From positions 1,364,001 through 1,428,000 of the forward strand of contig NZ_CP087968.1 of the NCBI RefSeq assembly GCF_024703895.1: DNA of 64,000 nucleotides. The letters run 5' to 3'. This document shows, in pieces, positions 21,618 to 32,753 of the stretch. The notes under the pieces are model-generated. The model did not search any database, was not told the origin of the DNA, and was given only the letters and a program-made list of their open reading frames with translations. A program made the position numbers and the translations under genes. Source of the stretch: Nocardioides sp. B-3 (lineage in GTDB: Bacteria; Actinomycetota; Actinomycetes; Propionibacteriales; Nocardioidaceae). How positions within the stretch are numbered: the first letter of the stretch is position 1; each line of letters starts with the position of its first letter.

Positions 21618-22100
21618 CTAGGCCCCGTTGTCCTCCCCGGGGACGCGACACGCTCGTTCGAGCGCGAGAGAGGCGAGCATCATGAGCAGGCCACCGATGG
21701 CAGCGACCGCGCATCTGAGCAGCCGTTGGTCGGCCAGCTCGGATGCGTCACCCAGCCGGGTGACGGCATATCCGGCGTAGCCACCGGCCGCCAGCGCCCC
21801 CACCGGGGCACAGGCCCGGGCCAGCACCGGGGCGGTTGACGGCGCGGTTGTCGGGCAGCCGCTCGTGCCGCACCCGGATCGTCTGCCACGTGTGCCCGGG
21901 CGACATAGGCCGGGACCGCGGCCACGAAGACCCGGGGCCAGCGCCTGCACCCGGGTGACGAACGGCGCGGTCCCGGTCAGCCGCACCATGGCCGGTCGCA
22001 GCAACCAGCCGGCGAACAGGCCGATCACAGCCGCGACGGCCAACGACGCACCCGTGGTGGGGCGAAGGTGACCCTCCGGCGGGACCGGGGGCTGCGTCAC
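21618..22100 (-). CDS. DUF3180 family membrane protein (locally frameshifted)
   Basis: About 160 residues with four hydrophobic segments (GASLAVAAVIGLFAGWLL, ACAPVGALAAGGYAGYAV, AVAAIGGLLMMLASLAL and one in the middle). DUF3180 proteins occupy exactly this place downstream of folK in many actinobacteria; function unknown. Between about 21830 and 21930 the open frame gives poor sequence, while other frames give PAYVAR and TWQTIRVRHERLPDNRAVN, so compensating indels are likely. The start overlaps the folK stop by four bases. Confidence 0.78.
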   Translation of the reverse strand: MTQPPVPPEGHLRPTTGASLAVAAVIGLFAGWLLRPAMVRLTGTAPFVTRVQALAPGLRGRGPGLCRPGTRGRRSGCGTSGCPTTAPSTAPVLARACAPVGALAAGGYAGYAVTRLGDASELADQRLLRCAVAAIGGLLMMLASLALERACRVPGEDNGA

Positions 22101-22669
22101 TGGACCTCGAGCACCAGATCGTCGACCTTGGTGATGCCCGAGGCGTCGAGCGCGGAGAGCAGCTCGGCGATCGGACCGCGGTCGGGGAACACCGCGTCGG
22201 GCTCGAGGTCGTGCCGGGGCTGCAGCACGAAGGCACGCTCGTGGGCGCGCGGGTGCGGCAGGCGAAGGAAGTCGTCGTCGGCCCGGCGATCGCCCACGAC
22301 GATCAGGTCGACGTCGAGCGTGCGCGGGGCGTTGCGGACCTCGCTGCGCTCGCGATCGAAGGCGTCCTCGACGGCCAGCGCGCGCTCCATGAGGCGAGCG
22401 GCCGGCAGGGTGGTGTCGGCCGGGACGATGGCGTTGAGGAACTTGGGCGAGTCCTCGTCGGGCGAGTCGACCGCGTCCGTCTCATAGACCGGCGAGACGC
22501 CGGTGACGAAGAAGTCAGGGGTGTCCGCAAGGGCGTCGACCGCACCTTGCAGGGCGGCGAAGCGCTCTCCGAGATTGGACCCGAGAGCGACGACCACCCG
22601 GCGGATCGGGTGCATCTCCCCGGTGAGGGAGTCGGCATCCACGATGTTGGGGTTGGGGGTCTCGGTCAT
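22097..22669 (-). CDS. folK: HPPK, 6-hydroxymethyl-dihydropterin pyrophosphokinase FolK
   Basis: Transfers pyrophosphate from ATP to 6-hydroxymethyl-dihydropterin for folate synthesis. Motifs VVALGSNLGERFAAL, VSPVYETDAV, RAPRTLD-type site NAPRTLDVDLIVVGD and the LPHPRAHERAFVL segment are all present. 190 residues with an N-terminal extension of about 22 residues before RRVVVALG. Intact frame. Last of the folE-folP-folB-folK biosynthetic genes. Confidence 0.97.
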   Translation of the reverse strand: MTETPNPNIVDADSLTGEMHPIRRVVVALGSNLGERFAALQGAVDALADTPDFFVTGVSPVYETDAVDSPDEDSPKFLNAIVPADTTLPAARLMERALAVEDAFDRERSEVRNAPRTLDVDLIVVGDRRADDDFLRLPHPRAHERAFVLQPRHDLEPDAVFPDRGPIAELLSALDASGITKVDDLVLEVQ

Positions 22670-22684
22670 TTTGGCCCTCGTTGT

Positions 22685-23047
22685 CTAGGGGTTGTGTCTG
22701 GTGATCGTGAGCGTGACATCTGCGAACGTCGCCTCGATCGGCGCGTCCGGCTTGTGGATCGTCACGCGGGCCCATTCAACACGACGGTCCGTGAGGCACA
22801 CGTCCGAGATGCGCTGGGCCACCGTCTCGATGAGATCCACGGGATCGGACTCGACGGCGGCTTTGACCCGCGCCACGAGGCTTCCGTAGTCGACCGTGTC
22901 CTGCAAGTCGTCGGACGCCGCCGCGGACACGGTGTCGAGGCCCGTGGTCAGATCGATCACGAAGGTCTGGCCCTCGCGCCGCTCGAATTCGAAGACTCCG
23001 TGGTGGGCGAAGCACTCGACTCCGGTGATGGTCAGCTCGTCGGTCAC
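22685..23047 (-). CDS. folB: dihydroneopterin aldolase FolB
   Basis: Cleaves dihydroneopterin to 6-hydroxymethyl-dihydropterin. 120 residues, full length: ITGVECFAHHGVFEFERREGQTFVIDL holds the conserved Tyr-position/Gly-Val region and catalytic Glu, DTVDYGSLV is the substrate-binding segment, and the conserved Lys is in VTIHKPDAPI. The GTG start at 23047 overlaps the folP stop (GTGA), so the two are coupled. Confidence 0.96.
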   Translation of the reverse strand: MTDELTITGVECFAHHGVFEFERREGQTFVIDLTTGLDTVSAAASDDLQDTVDYGSLVARVKAAVESDPVDLIETVAQRISDVCLTDRRVEWARVTIHKPDAPIEATFADVTLTITRHNP

Positions 23048-23900
23048 GAGACCTCACCCTGCCCGACGCCACCGACAGCCCGGTCACCGGCCACCATCGC
23101 GTCCACGACGGCCAGCGCATCGCAGGTCGCGCGGACGTCGTGCACGCGCAGGCAGTCGACACCGTGCTGCGCAAGCAGGGCGACGAGGGCGACGTGCGCG
23201 AACTCCCGCTCCCCCACGTCGCGCGGGTGCCCGTCGACGGCGAGCAGGCCGCCCAGGGAACGACTTGCGGCTCGCCCCGACCAGCAGCGGACGGCCCAGC
23301 GACTCGATCGCGGTCAGCCCGCGCAGCAGCTCCCAGTTCTGTTCTGCGGTCTTGGCGAAGCCGAGCCCCGGGTCGAGGAGCACCCGCTCCGGCTCGATCC
23401 CCGCGGCCATGACCGCGTCGAGGCGCGCGCCCGAGCTCGCGGCGTACGGACTGGACGACGCCGTCGGGGCCGTAGTCAGTGAAGTCCGCCATGGTGGTCG
23501 AGTGCGCCCGCCAGTGCATCGCGACGTACGTCGCACTGCTGCCGGCCACGACGGAGAGGATGTCCGGGTCGGCCAGCCCGCCGGAGACGTCGTTGACGAT
23601 CTGCGCGCCGGCCGCCAGCGCCGCGGCGGCCACCTCCGCGCGCATGGTGTCGACGGAGACGACCGCGCCGAGCGCCACCAGCGCGGTGATCACCGGGATG
23701 ACGCGATCGAGCTCCTCGCTGACCACCGGCCGGGTCGCACCCGGCCGGGTGGACTCGCCGCCGATGTCGAGCAGGTCGGCGCCGTCGGCCGAGAGCTGGC
23801 GGCCGTGCTCGATGGCACGGTCGGCGTCGGCGTACAGGCCCCCGTCGGAGAAGGAGTCGGGCGTGACGTTGACGATCCCCATCACGCGGGGACGGGTCAT
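23044..23900 (-). CDS. folP: dihydropteroate synthase FolP (frameshifted in this sequence)
   Basis: Joins p-aminobenzoate to the pterin; sulfonamide target. Motifs: [59 protein letters not shown] and [10 protein letters not shown]. Frame shifts near 23440 and near 23260 (an extra C in GTTCCCTGGG); after the second, the protein runs [21 protein letters not shown] to a TGA overlapping the folB GTG. Joined length is about 285 residues. ATG 23900 overlaps the folE stop. Confidence 0.95.
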
Positions 23901-24506
23901 CGGCGTGAGTTGATCAGCGCCATTGCTTCGGCGCGGGTGGCCCGGTCGCTGAGCATCGTGCCGCGCACCGCGCTCGTGATCGTGCGGGCGCCGGCCTTAC
24001 GGACCCCGCGCATGGTCATGCAGAGGTGCTCGGCCTCGATCACCACGATCACGCCGCGGGCGTCGAGGATATCCATCAGCGCATCGGCGACCTGCGTCGT
24101 GAGGCGCTCCCGGACCTGCGGGCGCTTGGCATAGACGTCGACCAGCCGGGCGAGCTTGGACAGACCGGTGATCTTGCCGGTGTCGGCCGGGATGTAGCCG
24201 ACATGGGCGACGCCGGTGAACGGCACCGTGGTGGTGCTCGCACATCGACCACAGCTCGATGTCGCGCACCAGCACCATCTCGTCGTGCCCGATGTCGAAG
24301 GTCGTGGTGAGCACGTCCTCGGGCCGCTGGCGCAGCCCCCGGGTCAGCTCGGCATAGGCCCGGGCGACCCGCGCCGGAGTCTCCAGCAGCCCCTCACGCT
24401 CCGGATCCTCCCCGATCGCGGCGAGCAGCTCACGGACGGCCGCCTCCGCCCGGGCGTGGTCGTAGTCGGGGATGTCGCGTTCGGCGAGGCTGATCGGGTC
24501 GGTCAT
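23897..24506 (-). CDS. folE: GTP cyclohydrolase I FolE (frameshifted in this sequence)
   Basis: First enzyme of folate synthesis, GTP to dihydroneopterin triphosphate. Zn ligands appear in ELWSMCEHH and later in [26 protein letters not shown] and [23 protein letters not shown] are the other conserved blocks. One frame shift near 24230, inside the CEHH-x-V-P-F segment (an extra base in CACCACCACGG). About 203 residues after joining. Start ATG 24506 ([11 protein letters not shown]). Follows ftsH by 11 nt. Confidence 0.96.
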
Positions 24507-24516
24507 CGTGGTCCGT

Positions 24517-26565
<2,049 letters not shown>

Positions 26566-26661
26566 CTTTCGCCGGAGGATCAGTTCTGTGTCGGTCGTGC
26601 GAGTCGTGCTTGTGCAGGCATTGTTTCAGGCGGGGTGAAAGGGGGTGTCGTTCAGGACGTC

Positions 26662-27213
26662 TCAGGAGTAGACGTGCGGTGCCAGCGTGCCGATGTCGCG
26701 CAGGTTGCGATAGGCCTCGCGGTAGTCCGGGCCGTAGCCCACGACGAACACGTTGGGGATGTCCCAACCGACGTACTTCGGCTCCACCGGCATGCTCAAC
26801 GCCTCCGGCTTGCGGAGCAGGGTCGCGATCTCGACGCTCGCGGGTCCGCGGCTGCCGAGGCTGTTCACCAGCCAGCTGAGCGTCAGTCCGGTGTCGATGA
26901 TCTCGTCGACGATCAGCACGTGGCGACCGGTGATGTCGGTGTCGAGGTCCTTGAGGATCCGCACCACACCACTGGACTTGGTGCCCGAGCCGTAGGAGCT
27001 GATCGCCATCCAGTCCATCTCGACGTGGCGCGGCAGCGCCCGCGACAGGTCGGCCATCACCATCACCGCACCACGCAGGACACCGACCATGAGCAGGTCA
27101 TGGCCCTCGTAGTCCGCCGCGATCTGGACGGCCATCTCGCCCAGCCGCTCCCGGATCTGCGCTTCGGTGAACAACACGTTGACGAGGTCGCTCTGCACGT
27201 GGGCTGACTCCAT
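26662..27213 (-). CDS. hpt: hypoxanthine phosphoribosyltransferase
   Basis: Purine salvage enzyme. The PRPP-binding loop is HVLIVDEIIDTGLTLSWL and the metal/PPi loop is VGVLRGAVMVMADL; the C-terminal purine-binding segment is YVGWDIPNVFVVGYGPDYREAYRNL. 183 residues, intact frame. In relatives hpt normally follows tilS directly; here 1.3 kb with a DUF559 gene and two repeats intervene. Confidence 0.97.
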   Translation of the reverse strand: MESAHVQSDLVNVLFTEAQIRERLGEMAVQIAADYEGHDLLMVGVLRGAVMVMADLSRALPRHVEMDWMAISSYGSGTKSSGVVRILKDLDTDITGRHVLIVDEIIDTGLTLSWLVNSLGSRGPASVEIATLLRKPEALSMPVEPKYVGWDIPNVFVVGYGPDYREAYRNLRDIGTLAPHVYS

Positions 27214-27297
27214 GGCGCCAGCGTAGATGCAGACCGGCCCGGTGTGGCCACGGGTCCGCTCCGCCGTACGGCGCTCAGGCTCGCTCTCGAGCCTCCC

Positions 27298-27395
27298 GAT
27301 GGATTTCCACTCCTACGAGTGGAAGTTCATCCGGGGTCGAGCGTGGGGGTGCCGATCCCGGCCTGCATTTTCACTCGAGCGAGTGGAATTCCATC
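27298..27395. repeat. double-hairpin repeat, copy 1
   Basis: Two palindromes, 27298-27331 (arms GATGGATTTCCACTC and GAGTGGAAGTTCATC) and 27365-27395 (core CACTCG AG CGAGTG), separated by a 33-nt GC-rich spacer containing GAGCGTG and GCCGATC. The same plan and spacer recur at 28456-28553 (direct) and 63013-63110 (inverted). Located between hpt and the DUF559 gene. Confidence 0.8.
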
Positions 27396-27428
27396 GGTGG
27401 GTACGCCGACGCGCGAGCGCCGCAGCCG

Positions 27429-28367
27429 TCAGGCCGCGGCAGCCTGACCCGGGAAGTGCGGGCGCCAGTCGTCGCTCGGCCGTTCGGGCAGGCCGGGCAG
27501 GCCGCGCGCGGCCAGCAGACGGAACACCCGGTTGACGGTCTCCTCCGGCCGCTTGTAGACACCGGCGGCCACCACCACGAGGATGCGCCAGTCGTCGTCA
27601 TCGATGGCCTCGCGACGCTCGAGGTCGCTCTCCCACTGCTCGATGCGTTCGACGTGGTGTCGTCCGTCGTACTCCACGACGACGCGCACCTCCGGCCAGC
27701 TCAGGTCGTAGCGCCGGATCTCCATCCCGTCCTCGTCGCGGATGCTGACGTTGACCACGGGCTCGGGCAGGCCGGCCAGCACGACCAGCATCCGCAGCCG
27801 CGACTCCATGGGCGAGTCGACGCGGGCGCGGACGAAGCGAGCCGCCTGTCGCGCCAGCAGTCCGGCCCGGCCCGGCGCCTTCTTCGCGGCTCGCTTGAGC
27901 TGGCTGATGCGGACGCCCTGACGCCGCACCATCCAGTCCCCCGCGACGACGAGCTCGACCGGGGGCAGTTCCTCGGCGAGCTCGACGAACAGGTCCGTCA
28001 GCACCGACACCCGAACACCCCGGACCACGGCGACATCCGCCCCCGCGCGGTGATGAGTCGTGACGCCGCGTCGTCTCAGGCGGTGGGTGTCGAGGGGCAC
28101 TGTCACGTGCTCGCCCGGCCGCGTCGCGACAGGGACTCGCCACACCCGGGCAGCCGAAGCATGCGAGGCGAAGGCATCGTCGAAGTAGCAGGCCAGCGCC
28201 GCCTTGACCCGCAGCAGCGCGGAGTCCGGCACCTCCGCCGACACGATGATCCCGTGGAGCAGCCTTCGAAAGGCCGGCGAGTCGACGTACGCCCCGGAAT
28301 GTCCGGCAAGGAGGGCACGGAACCGGGGGAACGGTTCGCGGGGGTCGAAGGGACGGCTGCGGTGCAT
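27429..28367 (-). CDS. DUF559-type nuclease-like protein
   Basis: 312 residues in one intact frame. The C-terminal 110 residues have the look of the DUF559/Vsr-like PD-(D/E)XK fold: DSPMESRLRMLVVLAGLP, then RRYDLSWPEVRVVVEYDGRHH (the D and E-Y-D-G residues), then an arginine-rich helix and DDDWRILVVVAAGV. The N-terminal 190 residues contain an AbiEi-like region (SHASAARVWRVP, RRRGVTTHHRAG). Nuclease activity is inferred from fold only. It interrupts tilS-hpt and is bracketed by double-hairpin repeats in direct orientation. Such genes are often multi-copy in Nocardioides-like genomes. Confidence 0.75.
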   Translation of the reverse strand: MHRSRPFDPREPFPRFRALLAGHSGAYVDSPAFRRLLHGIIVSAEVPDSALLRVKAALACYFDDAFASHASAARVWRVPVATRPGEHVTVPLDTHRLRRRGVTTHHRAGADVAVVRGVRVSVLTDLFVELAEELPPVELVVAGDWMVRRQGVRISQLKRAAKKAPGRAGLLARQAARFVRARVDSPMESRLRMLVVLAGLPEPVVNVSIRDEDGMEIRRYDLSWPEVRVVVEYDGRHHVERIEQWESDLERREAIDDDDWRILVVVAAGVYKRPEETVNRVFRLLAARGLPGLPERPSDDWRPHFPGQAAAA

Positions 28368-28406
28368 GCCACCAGCGTGCCGCTGATCGACCGGTCGCTG
28401 CAGAAG

Positions 28407-28415
28407 TTATCCACA
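28407..28415 (+). promoter_or_regulatory. DnaA-box-like TTATCCACA
   Basis: Exact match to the DnaA-box consensus, 40 nt upstream of the DUF559 gene and 41 nt from a double-hairpin repeat. A similar TTGTCCACA lies at 10948-10956 before the gene at 11010. Single boxes do not make an origin; no dnaA or dnaN is present here. Confidence 0.4.
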
Positions 28416-28455
28416 GGCGCGGCCCTCCGCGGCTCTTGACCTCCAACGGTCCCCG

Positions 28456-28553
28456 GATGGATTTCCACTCGTGCGAGTGGAAGTCCATCGGGGGCTGAGC
28501 GTGACAGCGCCGATCGGGTCCTGAACTTCCACTCGTGCGAGTGGAAGTTCAGG
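28456..28553. repeat. double-hairpin repeat, copy 2
   Basis: Palindrome 28456-28489 (16-bp arms around TG, one wobble) and palindrome 28520-28553 (16-bp perfect arms around TG; arm CCTGAACTTCCACTCG), separated by 30 nt containing TGAGCGTGACAGCGCCGATC. The right arm supplies the tilS stop codon (28549-28551). As RNA from the minus strand it could terminate tilS transcription. Confidence 0.85.
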
Positions 28554-29565
28554 AGGGGTGGGTCGAGGGGTCGCCCGACGGGTCGCCCGACGAGGGCGCT
28601 CGCTCGAGGACGAGCAGCGCTTCGCGGCGTACGGCGCGGAGGTGGCCGGGCAGGTCGATCCACTTCTGGCCCCGCCAGTCCGTGAGGAGGGCGTCGACGG
28701 CGAGGACGTGCTCGTGGAACAGCTCCCCGGGAGGAGCACCGGCCGCGACCGCGGCGAGCCGGATGACCCGGCGCCGCAGGGCCGGCGGCTCGGCGCCGAG
28801 CAGCGGGACCGAGAGGCCGTGCGGACCAGCCACGCGGGCCAGCGCCGAGTCGGCGAGCGAGTCGAGCAGCGCCATGTCGTCGCGGAGCTGGTCGGCGGTG
28901 CGGGCGAGCGTGCGGGCAACGCCGGGGCCGAGCTCGTCCTCGAGGAGCGGCAGGATCGTTCGCCGTACGCGCACTCGGGTGAAAGTGGGATCGACGTTGT
29001 GCGGGTCGTCCCACACAGTCAGGCCCTCGACCTGACAGGCGGTCACGGTGTCGTCGCGGCGTACGTCGAGGAGCGGGCGCGCGAAGCCTTCGAACCCGCG
29101 CCGCATGCCAGCGAGGGAGCGACCGCCCGAACCACGGGTGAGACCGAGCAGGACCGTCTCGGCCCGGTCATCGAGGGTGTGGCCGAGCAGGACGACCGAC
29201 GCGGAGAGCCGCGAAGCAACCTCCGAGAGCACCGCATAGCGCGCCTGCCGGGCGGCGGCCTCGGGCCCGACCCCCGTCGCGTCGACGGTGACCGTCGCGG
29301 TCATCGTCTCGTCGGCGCCCATGGCCGCCATCTGCTCGACGACCCGCTGGGCCTGAAGAGCGGAGCCGGGTTGCAGCCCGTGGTCGACGGTCACACCGAC
29401 GACCCGCAAGGACCTCTTGTGCCCCTCGAAGAGAGAAGCGGAGAGCAGCGCGATCGAGTCGGCGCCTCCGCTGCACGCCACCACCACGGTCGCGCCGGGG
29501 TCGAGCGGATCCAGCACGGCGCGCACGCCTCGGCGTACGACCGCGAGGGACGGATGCAGGGTCAC
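28549..29565 (-). CDS. tilS: tRNA(Ile)-lysidine synthetase TilS
   Basis: Modifies C34 of the tRNA-Ile that reads AUA. The ATP-pyrophosphatase loop is VVVACSGGADSIALL; VTVDHGLQ and LLGHTLDDRAETVLLGLTRGSG are the other catalytic blocks. 338 residues in one frame. The GTG start at 29565 overlaps the protease stop (GTGA). The last codons (Ser/Asp/Pro-rich, THPS) and the stop lie in or beside the double-hairpin repeat, suggesting the natural 3' end was altered by the repeat. Confidence 0.95.
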   Translation of the reverse strand: MTLHPSLAVVRRGVRAVLDPLDPGATVVVACSGGADSIALLSASLFEGHKRSLRVVGVTVDHGLQPGSALQAQRVVEQMAAMGADETMTATVTVDATGVGPEAAARQARYAVLSEVASRLSASVVLLGHTLDDRAETVLLGLTRGSGGRSLAGMRRGFEGFARPLLDVRRDDTVTACQVEGLTVWDDPHNVDPTFTRVRVRRTILPLLEDELGPGVARTLARTADQLRDDMALLDSLADSALARVAGPHGLSVPLLGAEPPALRRRVIRLAAVAAGAPPGELFHEHVLAVDALLTDWRGQKWIDLPGHLRAVRREALLVLERAPSSGDPSGDPSTHPS

Positions 29566-30584
29566 AGCACTCGGGTGATCCGGGCGTCGGGGTCGCCGAT
29601 CTCGGACTTCGAGGGGAGGTTCTCGGGGCCGGCCCAGACGGCGTTGAACTGCTCCATGCCGACCTTGTCGACGACGTGGTTCACGAACTTCGCGCCGTCG
29701 CGGTACTGCGCCATCTTGGCGTCGAGGCCGAGCAGCCGGCGCAGGATGCGGTCGAGGGTGCCGATGCCCTTGCGACGCTCGTTGAAGGACTTGCGGATCT
29801 TGTCGACGGACGGGATCACGGTGGGACCGACGCCGTCCATCACGACGTCGGCGTGACCCTCGAGCAGCGACATCACGCCGGTGATCCGGTCGAGGATCTC
29901 GCGCTGCTCGGGCGTGCTCATCATGTCCATCAGGCTGCCGCCACCACTGCGGACGGCCTCGGAGACGCGGCGGACGGCGTCCTCGGCGAGGCGGGTCGGC
30001 TCGACGCTGTCGGTCAGCGCCATCATCTCTGAGAACAGGTGGTCGCGCATCCACGGCACGGCGGTGAACTGCACGCGGTGCGTCTCCTCGTGCAAGCAGA
30101 CCCACAGCCGGAAGTCGCTCGGGTCGGCGCCGAGCTCGCGCTCGACGTGGACGATGTTGGGCGCGACGAGCAGGAGCCGACCGGAGGGATCGTGGAACGG
30201 GTCGAACTGCCCCAGGACCTTGGTGCCGAGGAAGCCGAGCAGCAGCCCGACCTCGGCGCCCGTGACGCGCGAGCCGATCGCCAGCGACAGGCCGGACGGC
30301 GTGCCCTTCTTGGCGGACAGCTTGGCCACCATCGGCTCGATGATCTTGGCGAACCCGTCGGCGTTGGCCTGCACCCAGCCGCGGCGGTCGACGACCGGGA
30401 CGGGGGCGGTGTGCTCGGCCGCGACGAGGCCGGTGAACTCGCGCACGAGACCCGTCGAGCGGTCGGCGCCGGCGCGCAGCTCCGCGACCGCGGCGGCCGC
30501 ATCGGCGCTCGTCACCTCGGGGCCGTCCCCGGCCACCTTGGAGCCGAGGTTCACGGCGAAGTCCCAGTCGACGAGTCCAGTCAT
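29562..30584 (-). CDS. zinc-dependent metalloprotease (DUF2342 family)
   Basis: 340 residues. The HExxH-type motif is seen in VCLHEETHRVQF, with downstream LLEGHADVVMDGVG providing the third ligand region. The family is often annotated as putative zinc-dependent metallopeptidase or as coenzyme F420 biosynthesis-associated and is conserved upstream of tilS in actinobacteria. No signal peptide, so cytoplasmic. Intact frame; ATG 30584 (MTGLVDWDF). Lies 10 nt after dacB. Confidence 0.9.
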   Translation of the reverse strand: MTGLVDWDFAVNLGSKVAGDGPEVTSADAAAAVAELRAGADRSTGLVREFTGLVAAEHTAPVPVVDRRGWVQANADGFAKIIEPMVAKLSAKKGTPSGLSLAIGSRVTGAEVGLLLGFLGTKVLGQFDPFHDPSGRLLLVAPNIVHVERELGADPSDFRLWVCLHEETHRVQFTAVPWMRDHLFSEMMALTDSVEPTRLAEDAVRRVSEAVRSGGGSLMDMMSTPEQREILDRITGVMSLLEGHADVVMDGVGPTVIPSVDKIRKSFNERRKGIGTLDRILRRLLGLDAKMAQYRDGAKFVNHVVDKVGMEQFNAVWAGPENLPSKSEIGDPDARITRVL

Positions 30585-30594
30585 GGCGGCAAAC

Positions 30595-32025
30595 CTAGCC
30601 GGAGCCGCAACGGCAGGCGGCGAGGTCCGCGGCGAGATTGTCGAGCGCGACCTCGACGTCGACCTCGCTGCGCCTTGCCGGTCTTGTCCACGGCGAGCAC
30701 GAACACCATCTGCGTGCCGTCCCGCCCCGTCACGAGTCCCGCGAGCGAGCTGACGCCGGAAAGCGTGCCCGTCTTGGCGCGTACGTCGCCGAGCGCGACC
30801 TCGTCCGCTTCGGCGAACCGGTTGGCCAGTGAACCCGTGAAGCCGGCCACCGGCAGACCGGTGATCAAGGTGCGCAGCGCGGGCTGGTCGGCGCGCCGCG
30901 ACCCGGAGGACCTGCAGCATGGTCGCCGGGGAGAGCCGGTTGAAGCGCGAGAGCCCGGAGCCGTCGTGGACGGCGTCCGACCCGGTCTCGACACCCAGCG
31001 ACTGGAGCGTGCTCAGCACACCCGCGGCACCGCCGGCGAAGGAACCGTCGCCGCTGACCGCCGGGCCGACGTGGTGGGCCGGGACCTCGGCCGTCTCGTT
31101 GTCACTGACGTCGAGGAGACGCTCGACGACCCGGGAGACCGGCGCGCCCCGGACGCTCGCGAGCTCGGCGGCTGCGGGCGTCGCGACCCCGCGGGTCGGC
31201 TCGCCGACGACCTTCACGCCCTGCTTCCTCAACGCACTGGCGAAGGCCTCCGCGGCGGTCAGGGACGGGTCGTCGGACTTGCCGTAGCCGGTCGGCGAGG
31301 CACCGCGGTCGACCCAGAGCGCGGTGATCGGGGTGACGATGTCGTCGGGGACGTAGTCGGCGCGCCACTTGGGGTTGTTCGTGGGACCGGAGAAGAGCGA
31401 GTCGTCGTAGACCACCCGGATCCGCTTGCGGACGGTGAGTGCGTCCGCTGTCGCCCGGGCGAGGGTGACGATGTCGGCCCGCTCGGGATACGTGGTCGTG
31501 GCTTCCTCGGGCGTCAGCGGCTTGCTGGACAGGTAGGGGTCGCCGCCCCCGACGAGCACCACCTCGCGCGGGCTGGCGCCCGCGACGACCCGGGTCGTGA
31601 ACCCGGCTTCGGGGCCGAGCGCGGCCAGCGCCGCGGTGCTGGTCAGCAGCTTGGTGATGGAGGCCGGCAGGAACTGGTCGTCGTCGTGGGTCCACACCGG
31701 CCCGTCGCCGCCGAGGTCGCCGACCGCGGCGACCACGTGCTTGCCCAGCGTCTTGTCGCGCAGGCCCGTGGCCGGGGGCCGCCTCGACGGCGGCCGGGTC
31801 CACACGCCCCAGCGGCGTGACGGGGTCGGCGACCGGGGCCGGCTCCTGCCGGGCGGGGAACTCCGGGCCGGCCGGAGGAGCGACCGCGGCCGGGTCGCTG
31901 GTCGGGTCGTCGCCGTACCAACCGAGGTAGCGGGGACCCCAGTCGAAGCGGTAGGCGGCGACGGCGCAGCCCGGGATGGCCGGGACGAGCAGGGTGGAGA
32001 GCCAGTGGCGTCCGTCACGTCCCAC
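30595..32025 (-). CDS. dacB: D-alanyl-D-alanine carboxypeptidase/endopeptidase, PBP4 type (frameshifted)
   Basis: Class C penicillin-binding protein acting on peptidoglycan. Catalytic SxxK is in LPASITKLL, the SxN motif in DVSDNETAEV and the KTG box in DVRAKTGTLSGVSSLAG. N-terminal hydrophobic segment (WLSTLLVPAIPGCAVAAY) anchors or exports it. Frame breaks near 31775, 30900 and 30680; the end CRCGSG lies at 30595. About 475 residues. The GTG at 32025 is divergent from ppa. First gene of the dacB-protease-tilS run. Confidence 0.92.
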
Positions 32026-32164
32026 TCGATTTACCCCTGTTCCTTTGGCCCTTTTGTGCCATTGTGCGCGACACTGACCCCCGAGCCGGGCCCGGGTCCA
32101 CCCCAGAGTGCCCGATCCGACCAGCTCCGGAGTCGCCGGGGCGCCGATTGACCCGGAGGCACTG

Positions 32165-32660
32165 GTGTTCGAGTTTGACGTGGTGATCGAGATCCCCAAG
32201 GGCTCTCGCAACAAGTACGAGATCGACCACGAGAGCGGCAAGATCTACCTCGACCGGATGCTCTTCACCTCGACGGCCTACCCCGAGGACTACGGCTTCA
32301 TCGAGAACACGCTCGGTCTCGACGGCGACCCTCTCGACGCGCTCGTCATCCTCCGTGGTCCCGACCTTCCCGGGCTGCCACATCAAGGTCCGCGCGATCG
32401 GCATGTTCCGCATGACCGACGAGGCCGGCGGCGACGACAAGGTGCTCTGCGTCCCGACGCACGACCCCCGCATGTCGCACCTCAAGGACATCAACGACGT
32501 CTCGGAGTTCGACCGCCTCGAGATCCAGCACTTCTTCGAGGTCTACAAGGACCTTGAGCCCGGCAAGTCCGTCGAGGGCGCCAACTGGGTCGGCCGCGAA
32601 GAGGCCGAGGCCGAGGTGCACGCCTCCTTCGAGCGGCTGAAGGCTGCCGGCGGCCACTGA
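32165..32660 (+). CDS. ppa: inorganic pyrophosphatase (frameshifted in this sequence)
   Basis: Soluble family I pyrophosphatase. [18 protein letters not shown], the signature [22 protein letters not shown] with the metal-binding Asp residues, then [28 protein letters not shown] in the next frame. The frame breaks near 32360. GTG 32165 with GGAGG five bases upstream fits the family length (about 164 residues) better than GTG 32108. Essential in most bacteria, so the break is probably a sequence error. Confidence 0.95.
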
Positions 32661-32677
32661 GCTTGACGCCCGCTTGC

Positions 32678-32743
32678 AACGCCGGGTCAGTGCTTGTCAC
32701 CACCCTGATATTTCAGGGGTGGAACAGCTACTGACCCGGCGTT
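32678..32743. terminator. inverted repeat between ppa and the ECF41 sigma gene
   Basis: Arms AACGCCGGGTCAG (32678-32690) and CTGACCCGGCGTT (32731-32743) pair perfectly; an inner hairpin CACCCTGA/TCAGGGGTG closes around TATT. It lies between converging gene ends and is likely a bidirectional terminator. Confidence 0.75.
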
Positions 32744-32753
32744 ACATATTTGC

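Noticed and set aside
28407..28415. Replication origin
   Set aside because: A single DnaA-box match, no box cluster, no AT-rich unwinding element and no dnaA, dnaN or gyrB nearby.
27298..28553. CRISPR-like array of palindromic repeats
   Set aside because: Only two copies per locus, the spacers are similar rather than unique, and no cas genes are present.
29562..32018. 818-codon open frame joining dacB and the zinc protease
   Set aside because: The dacB frame is lost near 30900 by a shift and the ORF then reads nonsense until it meets the protease ATG at 30584; the real dacB end is at 30595 in another frame.
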